Shown one piece after another: positions 58,645 to 64,000 of a stretch of 64,000 bases of DNA. Below the pieces are notes generated by a model that searched no databases, was not told the DNA's origin, and saw only the letters and a list, made by a program, of their open reading frames with translations. Within the stretch, counting starts at the first letter, position 1; each line of letters opens with the position of its first letter. The position numbers and the translations under genes were made by a program. This stretch comes from Legionella jordanis (GTDB taxonomy: Bacteria; Pseudomonadota; Gammaproteobacteria; Legionellales; Legionellaceae): positions 2,796,001-2,860,000 of the forward strand of contig NZ_LR134383.1 of assembly GCF_900637635.1 (NCBI RefSeq). Direction: 5' to 3'.

Positions 58645-60618
58645 TCAGCCAAGTAACAACCAGCATAAGAAAATAAACAAACCGAAAACCATCACCGTTG
58701 CATAGTGATATAGATAACCACTCTGCATTGCACGTCCTTTTTGGGCAAACCACCGTACAGTTCGTCCAGTTCCATTGACAATCATTCCATCGATCAGCTT
58801 CTGGTCACCAACGTTGTAGAACAAGCGGCCAAGTGCTTTTGAGCCGCGGACAATGAATAAATCATTGAATGAATCAAATCCATACTTATTCAAGAGAATT
58901 CGATAGGGCAAAGAGAATGTCCGAGCGAGTTTTCCTGGTAGAGTCGGCACAGCAATATAACAAAGCCAGGCAATGACAATTCCAGCAATAGTAATCCAGA
59001 ATAGCGGAGACAATATGGAGTGCAGTGCCTGTTGCCAGGGTGAAGAAACTTCTCGAGCCAGTTCGCCCAGCACATTATGTTCAGGTAATACAAACAAAGA
59101 CTTACCTAACAAGGATGGCGCATTGAAAAGCATTGGCATGTATAAGATGTAACCTATAACCACTGAGGGTATGGCCAGCATCACTAAAGGAAACCAAACA
59201 ACCCATGGGGATTCATGAATGTGCTCGAAACTATGCTCATCCATGCGTGGCTGTCCATGGAAAGTCATGAATAGCGCACGAAAAGTATATAAAGCAGTCA
59301 CCATCGCTCCAGCGGCGACGCAGAAATAGGCATATCCGCTTCCAGGAATTTCTGATAATTTAGCTGCTTCAATGATGGTATCTTTTGAATAAAATCCGGC
59401 GAAAGGTGGCAGTGCGCAGAGAGCCAAGCTTCCAATTAAAAATGTCACATATGTGATGGGCATTTTCTTCCAAATACCACCCATTTTCCGCATATCTTGC
59501 TCATGGTGCATACCAATAATTACTGAGCCGGCCGCGAGAAATAACAAGGCTTTGAAACAGGCATGGGTAAGCAAATGAAATATGCCTGCACTATAAGCCG
59601 AGGCTCCCATGGCGACCATCATATAGCCTAATTGCGACAAGGTTGAGTAAGCCACCACACGCTTAATGTCATTCATGACCAAAGCCAGAATTCCAGTAAA
59701 CAATGCTCCTGTAGCGCCGATTACGATAATAGTGCTCAGTGCAACATTGGACAATTCAACCAAGGGCGAAATTCTAGCTACCATAAATACGCCAGCGGTC
59801 ACCATTGTAGCAGCATGAATCAAGGCTGAAATGGGAGTAGGACCTTCCATGGATTCAGGGAGCCACACGTGCAAAGGGACCTGTGCCGATTTACCCATTG
59901 CCCCAACAAATAATAAAAGGCAGCTAACTGTAATTACAGACCAGGGATGGCCAGCAAATAATTCGATAGACTGACTTGCTAAAGAATTAGCACTACGAAA
60001 CACTGTTTCATAATCCAAACTACCCGTGTAGGCAAGAACCAATCCGATCCCTAAAATAAATCCAAAATCACCCACCCGGTTAACCAAAAATGCTTTAAGT
60101 CCGCCTTCGATTGCAGATTCTTTATAATACCAAAAGCTGATAAGCAAATAAGAAACCAAACCCACACCTTCCCAACCAAAAAACAACTGTAGGAAATTAT
60201 TAGCAGTGACCAGCATAAGCATCATAAAGGTAAAAAGAGAGATGTAGCTGAAAAACCTTTGGTAGCCATCGTCATCAGCCATATAGCCAATTGTATAAAT
60301 ATGGACAAGAAAGGATACAAACGTGACCACAAGCAGCATAATTGAGGTTAAAGGGTCAATTAAAAAGCCTATCTGGAAACTATAGGGAAATAAATCTCCA
60401 CCGCTCGCCCATGTAAACAAATTCACATTAACACTGTCTGCCGCCCCGCTCAAAATCATGGTGGCAACATAAATTGACAGCAGAAGCGATAAGCCAACCC
60501 CAAATATTGTCACAGAATGTGCCCCAACCCGGCCTATCTGATTACGAAAAAACCCTGCAACCACAGAGCCAAACAGTGGTGCCAGAACAATTACGAGACA
60601 TAGTTGTTGTATACTCAC
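58645..60618 (-). CDS. nuoL: NADH-quinone oxidoreductase subunit L
   Basis: The distal antiporter-like subunit of complex I (657 residues), with the long lateral helix at its C-terminus. It has FFGWEGVGLVSYLLISFWY (conserved Glu), AQVPLHVWLPESMEGPTPISALIHAATMV and DIKRVVAYSTLSQLGYMMVA. Somewhat longer than E. coli NuoL (613). It follows nuoK by four bases and precedes nuoM. Confidence 0.97.
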   Translation of the reverse strand: MSIQQLCLVIVLAPLFGSVVAGFFRNQIGRVGAHSVTIFGVGLSLLLSIYVATMILSGAADSVNVNLFTWASGGDLFPYSFQIGFLIDPLTSIMLLVVTFVSFLVHIYTIGYMADDDGYQRFFSYISLFTFMMLMLVTANNFLQLFFGWEGVGLVSYLLISFWYYKESAIEGGLKAFLVNRVGDFGFILGIGLVLAYTGSLDYETVFRSANSLASQSIELFAGHPWSVITVSCLLLFVGAMGKSAQVPLHVWLPESMEGPTPISALIHAATMVTAGVFMVARISPLVELSNVALSTIIVIGATGALFTGILALVMNDIKRVVAYSTLSQLGYMMVAMGASAYSAGIFHLLTHACFKALLFLAAGSVIIGMHHEQDMRKMGGIWKKMPITYVTFLIGSLALCALPPFAGFYSKDTIIEAAKLSEIPGSGYAYFCVAAGAMVTALYTFRALFMTFHGQPRMDEHSFEHIHESPWVVWFPLVMLAIPSVVIGYILYMPMLFNAPSLLGKSLFVLPEHNVLGELAREVSSPWQQALHSILSPLFWITIAGIVIAWLCYIAVPTLPGKLARTFSLPYRILLNKYGFDSFNDLFIVRGSKALGRLFYNVGDQKLIDGMIVNGTGRTVRWFAQKGRAMQSGYLYHYATVMVFGLFIFLCWLLLG

Positions 60619-60622
60619 GTTA

Positions 60623-60928
60623 TCAACCTTTTAAATGATTCATCTTATCAACATCAATATTGCCACGGTTTCGATAGAGCAACATTACAATAGCTAAGCC
60701 AATCGCTGCTTCTGCAGCAGCAACAGTTAATATAAAAAAGACGAATACTTGTCCTGCAACACCACCATAGAAATGAGAAAATGCAATGAAGTTCGTATTT
60801 ACTGCCAGTAGCATTAATTCAACGCAAACTAGAAGCAGGATGATGTTTTTGCGATTCAACATAATGCCGATGAGACTCAAGCCGAACATAATTGCCGCTA
60901 ATATCAAATAATTATTTAATGGGATCAT
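60623..60928 (-). CDS. nuoK: NADH-quinone oxidoreductase subunit K
   Basis: This small three-helix complex I subunit (101 residues) has the two conserved glutamates in [15 protein letters not shown] and [20 protein letters not shown]. Length and pattern match E. coli NuoK (100). It starts 9 bases after nuoJ and is followed four bases later by nuoL. Confidence 0.97.
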   Translation of the reverse strand: MIPLNNYLILAAIMFGLSLIGIMLNRKNIILLLVCVELMLLAVNTNFIAFSHFYGGVAGQVFVFFILTVAAAEAAIGLAIVMLLYRNRGNIDVDKMNHLKG

Positions 60929-60937
60929 TGGCTATTC

Positions 60938-61591
60938 CTAAACTTTTTCTTCGGCTTGCATCTTAACGAGTTCCATTCGATCCTGTTGACGGGTCATAAT
61001 TTGCTTGGTTATGTCCTGGCGTTTGGATCGTGCTGCACCCCGATGCACCAAAGTAATTGCTGAAATGATGGCAACCAACAGTAATACAGAAGCAATTTCA
61101 AAGGCTAAAACGTAATCGGTGTAAAGAACCAGGCCTATTTGCTCTGAGTTGGAAATGGGTTGCAAAGAAGGTATGAAATTTTCATCTTCCAAGGGCACAG
61201 AAGATGCATTTGCAACTGAGCTATTCTCTACCGCTTTGTTAAATGTATTTTCGGGGATTGCCACCAGCAATAAACCTGTCAGCAAAGCCACTAAAATGAG
61301 GCCAAAAGGCAAATACCGGACAAAATGAGCTTTCATGGATTCGACGTCGATGTTTAGCATCATAACCACAAAGAGGAATAAGGTCATGACCGCACCCACA
61401 TAGACAAGTACCAGAATCAGGGCCAGAAACTCAGCTTCCGCTATAATCCACAAGGCTGCCGTTGCAAAAAAGGTAAGCACTAAGAAAAGTACACAGCGGA
61501 CAGGGTTATTTTGGGTAATAACCATTAATGCAGACAACAATGCCACTGCAGCAAAAACATAAAAGGCTATTTGTATAAAGATTTCGTGCAT
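60938..61591 (-). CDS. nuoJ: NADH-quinone oxidoreductase subunit J
   Basis: A membrane subunit of complex I (217 residues). It carries the Glu-rich FLALILVLVYVGAVMTLFLFVVMMLNID segment (split here by ordinary residues), typical of NuoJ helix 3, plus four other helices. The loop between helices 4 and 5 is extended and polar (about 120-155), and a basic tail follows. It lies between nuoI and nuoK. Confidence 0.95.
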   Translation of the reverse strand: MHEIFIQIAFYVFAAVALLSALMVITQNNPVRCVLFLVLTFFATAALWIIAEAEFLALILVLVYVGAVMTLFLFVVMMLNIDVESMKAHFVRYLPFGLILVALLTGLLLVAIPENTFNKAVENSSVANASSVPLEDENFIPSLQPISNSEQIGLVLYTDYVLAFEIASVLLLVAIISAITLVHRGAARSKRQDITKQIMTRQQDRMELVKMQAEEKV

Positions 61592-61603
61592 GTTCTCATC
61601 CTA

Positions 61604-62104
61604 TTAGCGGAATTTTTTGTCAGCTTGCCGATCTGCTGCCAGTTTTTTCTCCATCAAATCACCGACAGCCAAGAGTTTTTCTTTAGTCATGATGTTTTGA
61701 CCACGCTCACTGACATGCCAATGCTGAATGGGAGTGACAACAATTGAATCGACGGGACAAGATTCTTCACACAAGCCGCAGTATATGCATTTGAATGTAT
61801 CAATGTCATATCTGGTAGTGCGTCTCGAACCATCCTCACGTGGTTCAGATTCAATGGTAATTGCTAAAGCTGGACATACGGCTTCACACAATTTGCAGGC
61901 GATGCACCTCTCCTCACCATTTGGATATCTTCTAAGTGCCAACATACCTCTGAAACGAGGAGAGACCGGAGTTTTCTCTTCAGGAAACTGAACCGTGACT
62001 TTCTTTTTAAAAAAATATTTTCCGGTTACAGCCAATCCGCTGAATAGTTCCCACAGCAGAAAACTGCGAACATAGTGTTTAATGTATCGATATGCTTGTT
62101 TCAT
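61604..62104 (-). CDS. nuoI: NADH-quinone oxidoreductase subunit I
   Basis: A peripheral-arm Fe-S subunit of complex I (166 residues) holding two 4Fe-4S clusters (N6a and N6b). Both ferredoxin motifs are intact: [12 protein letters not shown] and [12 protein letters not shown], followed by VDSIV. An amphipathic N-terminal segment anchors it to the membrane arm. It lies between nuoH and nuoJ. Confidence 0.97.
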   Translation of the reverse strand: MKQAYRYIKHYVRSFLLWELFSGLAVTGKYFFKKKVTVQFPEEKTPVSPRFRGMLALRRYPNGEERCIACKLCEAVCPALAITIESEPREDGSRRTTRYDIDTFKCIYCGLCEESCPVDSIVVTPIQHWHVSERGQNIMTKEKLLAVGDLMEKKLAADRQADKKFR

Positions 62105-62126
62105 TAGCTCTGCTCAATTTCACGAG

Positions 62127-63149
62127 TTAAAACCACGGCTTAACATGCGCCAAGACCATTAATGCTGTAACAATCACCCAAACGATTGTCACTGGTATTA
62201 GTACTTTCCATCCCAGGCGCATCAGTTGGTCGTAGCGATAGCGGGGGAAGGTGGCACGGATCCATAAGTAAACAAACAGGAAGAATGTTATCTTTAACAT
62301 CAGCCAGACAAAACCTGGAACCACGAAGAAAATACTGTGAAGTACAGGAATGCCTTCAAATGGCGACAACCATCCTCCCAAAAACAGTACGCTGATGGTT
62401 GCTGATATCAATATCATGCTCGCATATTCGGCCAAGAAAAACAGCGCGAAACCTATACCTGAATACTCCACATGAAATCCGGCAACAATCTCAGATTCGC
62501 CTTCGGCCAAATCAAAGGGTGCACGATTGGTTTCGGCAATACCAGAAATCCAAAAGGCAAAGAATAGCGGCAGTAACGGCAAAAACCACCAGTGCCATAT
62601 TCCCCCTCGTTGAGAATTGACTACGTCCGTTAAATTCATGCTGCCTGCTGCTAGTAGTACCCCTACAATGGAAAAGCCCATTGCAATCTCATAGGAAACC
62701 GTTTGTGCAGCGCTTCTGAGTGAGCCAAACATGGCGTATTTGGAGTTTGAGGCCCAACCAGCAATGAGAACCCCATAAACTCCCAGTGAACTTAAGGCAA
62801 ACAGGTAAAGCACACCGGCATTAATATTAGATAATACAACACCTTCTGAAAAAGGGATCACCGCCCATCCGGCCAATGCAGGTGCTAAAGAGAGCAATGG
62901 TGCAATGACAAACAAATACCTGTTGGAACGGCTTGGTATAATGATTTCTTTGGTTATTAATTTAAACAGATCTGCAAATGGTTGTAACAACCCCAGCCAA
63001 CCTACACGGTTTGGGCCAATGCGTGCCTGAATGTAACCAATTACCTTTCTTTCAAAGTAAATCAGGTAGGCAACCACAATAAGAAGTGGCACCACAATCA
63101 CCAAGATTTTAATAATTATCCATAGCAAAATGCCGATGTCTTGTAGCAT
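62127..63149 (-). CDS. nuoH: NADH-quinone oxidoreductase subunit H
   Basis: The membrane subunit (340 residues, about 8 helices) that forms the quinone entry site with NuoB and NuoD. It has [32 protein letters not shown] and the [27 protein letters not shown] segment (as [10 protein letters not shown]) that lines the quinone channel. The length matches E. coli NuoH (325). It follows nuoG by nine bases. Confidence 0.97.
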   Translation of the reverse strand: MLQDIGILLWIIIKILVIVVPLLIVVAYLIYFERKVIGYIQARIGPNRVGWLGLLQPFADLFKLITKEIIIPSRSNRYLFVIAPLLSLAPALAGWAVIPFSEGVVLSNINAGVLYLFALSSLGVYGVLIAGWASNSKYAMFGSLRSAAQTVSYEIAMGFSIVGVLLAAGSMNLTDVVNSQRGGIWHWWFLPLLPLFFAFWISGIAETNRAPFDLAEGESEIVAGFHVEYSGIGFALFFLAEYASMILISATISVLFLGGWLSPFEGIPVLHSIFFVVPGFVWLMLKITFFLFVYLWIRATFPRYRYDQLMRLGWKVLIPVTIVWVIVTALMVLAHVKPWF

Positions 63150-63158
63150 ATTTTTACC

Positions 63159-64000
63159 TTAGCGCTTTATTGTTATGGCAGCAAAAGAGTGCCCCAAATC
63201 TATTGTCTCTGGCATTGCATTGGCCACCCAGACAACATCGGGCGCGATACGCTCGTCTCGTTTAAGCGGCAATGTTATCTCAATATCACCTTGAGATACA
63301 GTAGCAACTTCATCTAATTTCAACCTTTCAGCAGTTGATGGATGAATACGGATGCAAGCCGTTTCTGCGGCTGCACATTTTTGCAGAGCAAGAGCATGGC
63401 GAACAATCATATCTGAGCGATATAAAGGCCATTCCCCAACGCGTACCAACTGTTGGTTAATTGCTGGCAGCGACTCCGCTAAATAGGGTTCATATTTGGT
63501 TTCAGTCTGCATGTCCGCTAAGGTTTTAATTTCATTGAGCACTTCTTCTGAGGAAAGATATTCAAATCCTTCGCAATGGAGCAAATTCGCCAAAACTCTA
63601 ATGATTTTCCAAGCTGGCCTTGCCTCAGCATGAGGGGTTTTTGCCCCTTTTACCGTTTGCCATGCTCTGTCCACATTAATATAGGTGCCTGATGTTTCTG
63701 CAAAAGGCGCAATAGGGAGAATAACATTGGCATAATCCTGCATTGACTCATGTTGGAATGCGGATAATAAAACAACAAATTCCGCTCCCAGCATCGATTG
63801 GCGCGCCCGGCTTGGATTGGCGAAATCGTAGCCTGGCTCGAGTGCTAACAGGAAATAACCTTTTAATTTGGCATTCAAGGCCGTCTGCACATCCATGCCT
63901 GGATTTTCAACAGTTTTGCCTGCAAGTGTGCGATGAGGCACCATTCCTGCCAACCATGCTCCGGCCGCATTGGCTCCTGTGCTTAATCTTAAAACCCGTA
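63159..64000 (-). CDS. nuoG: NADH-quinone oxidoreductase subunit G (C-terminal part)
   Basis: About 280 residues of the large Fe-S subunit are in the window. The frame stays open to the right edge, so the start and the N-terminal cluster domains lie outside. Visible are a molybdopterin-oxidoreductase-like segment (GANAAGAWLAGMVPHR), PIAPFAETSGTYINVDRAWQ near the middle and a C-terminal region with HPSTAERLKLDEVATVSQGD. It heads the visible nuo genes. Confidence 0.93.
   Translation of the reverse strand, partial: RVLRLSTGANAAGAWLAGMVPHRTLAGKTVENPGMDVQTALNAKLKGYFLLALEPGYDFANPSRARQSMLGAEFVVLLSAFQHESMQDYANVILPIAPFAETSGTYINVDRAWQTVKGAKTPHAEARPAWKIIRVLANLLHCEGFEYLSSEEVLNEIKTLADMQTETKYEPYLAESLPAINQQLVRVGEWPLYRSDMIVRHALALQKCAAAETACIRIHPSTAERLKLDEVATVSQGDIEITLPLKRDERIAPDVVWVANAMPETIDLGHSFAAITIKR

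Overview
The window looks like chromosome from a Legionella-type gammaproteobacterium (inference). The reasons are an AT-rich genome and Gram-negative aerobic housekeeping operons (sdhCDAB-sucABCD, nuo, and metY-rimP-nusA-infB-rbfA-truB-rpsO-pnp). Between them sit large eukaryotic-like proteins (protein kinase folds, ankyrin-like repeats, long coiled coils, a Ulp/SENP-like CE-clan protease) of the kind secreted by Dot/Icm type IV systems. Direct repeats matching the Legionella PmrA box lie in front of both giant genes. The species cannot be named from the sequence alone.

Layout. 1-9016 (minus): a TCA-cycle block in transcription order sdhC, sdhD, sdhA, sdhB, sucA, sucB, sucC, sucD (sucD runs off the left edge). 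9232-10751 (plus): an EAL/HDOD signalling protein and an RDD membrane protein. 10754-17167: an accessory block with a protein-kinase-like gene, a 1352-residue protein with a CE-clan protease domain, and an unknown gene. 17259-19989 (minus): Fur-box-controlled feoA-feoB-feoC iron(II) uptake. 20012-22115 (minus): rhodanese, ZapE ATPase, alpha/beta hydrolase. 22253-23927 (plus): a small leader ORF coupled to panB, then panC.

23971-34915 (minus): the second accessory block. It is dominated by one 3379-codon gene (kinase domain, ankyrin-like region, and coiled coil with three essentially identical 666-bp tandem units and a heptad-repeat tract), followed by a small two-helix membrane protein gene. 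35036-46421: mixed metabolic and regulatory genes (biotin carboxylase, GGDEF/EAL protein, PriC-like protein, amino-acid permease, a degenerate amidohydrolase, a Kef-type antiporter, ppa, a HIT protein, folE). 46523-55458 (minus): the classic translation/RNA operon headed by an initiator tRNA gene. 55664-64000 (minus): nuoG(partial)-H-I-J-K-L-M-N of respiratory complex I.

How the parts work together. Complex I and succinate dehydrogenase feed the quinone pool from the TCA cycle encoded beside them. FeoAB supplies iron for their Fe-S clusters. The accessory genes are probable host-directed effectors inserted between conserved operons. Three PmrA-like boxes, each placed 7 nt before a plausible -10 element, suggest that both giant genes and an amino-acid permease may share one regulator. 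Apart from the annotated elements no gene-free stretch exceeds about 300 bases. I see no rRNA, insertion sequence, phage or CRISPR.
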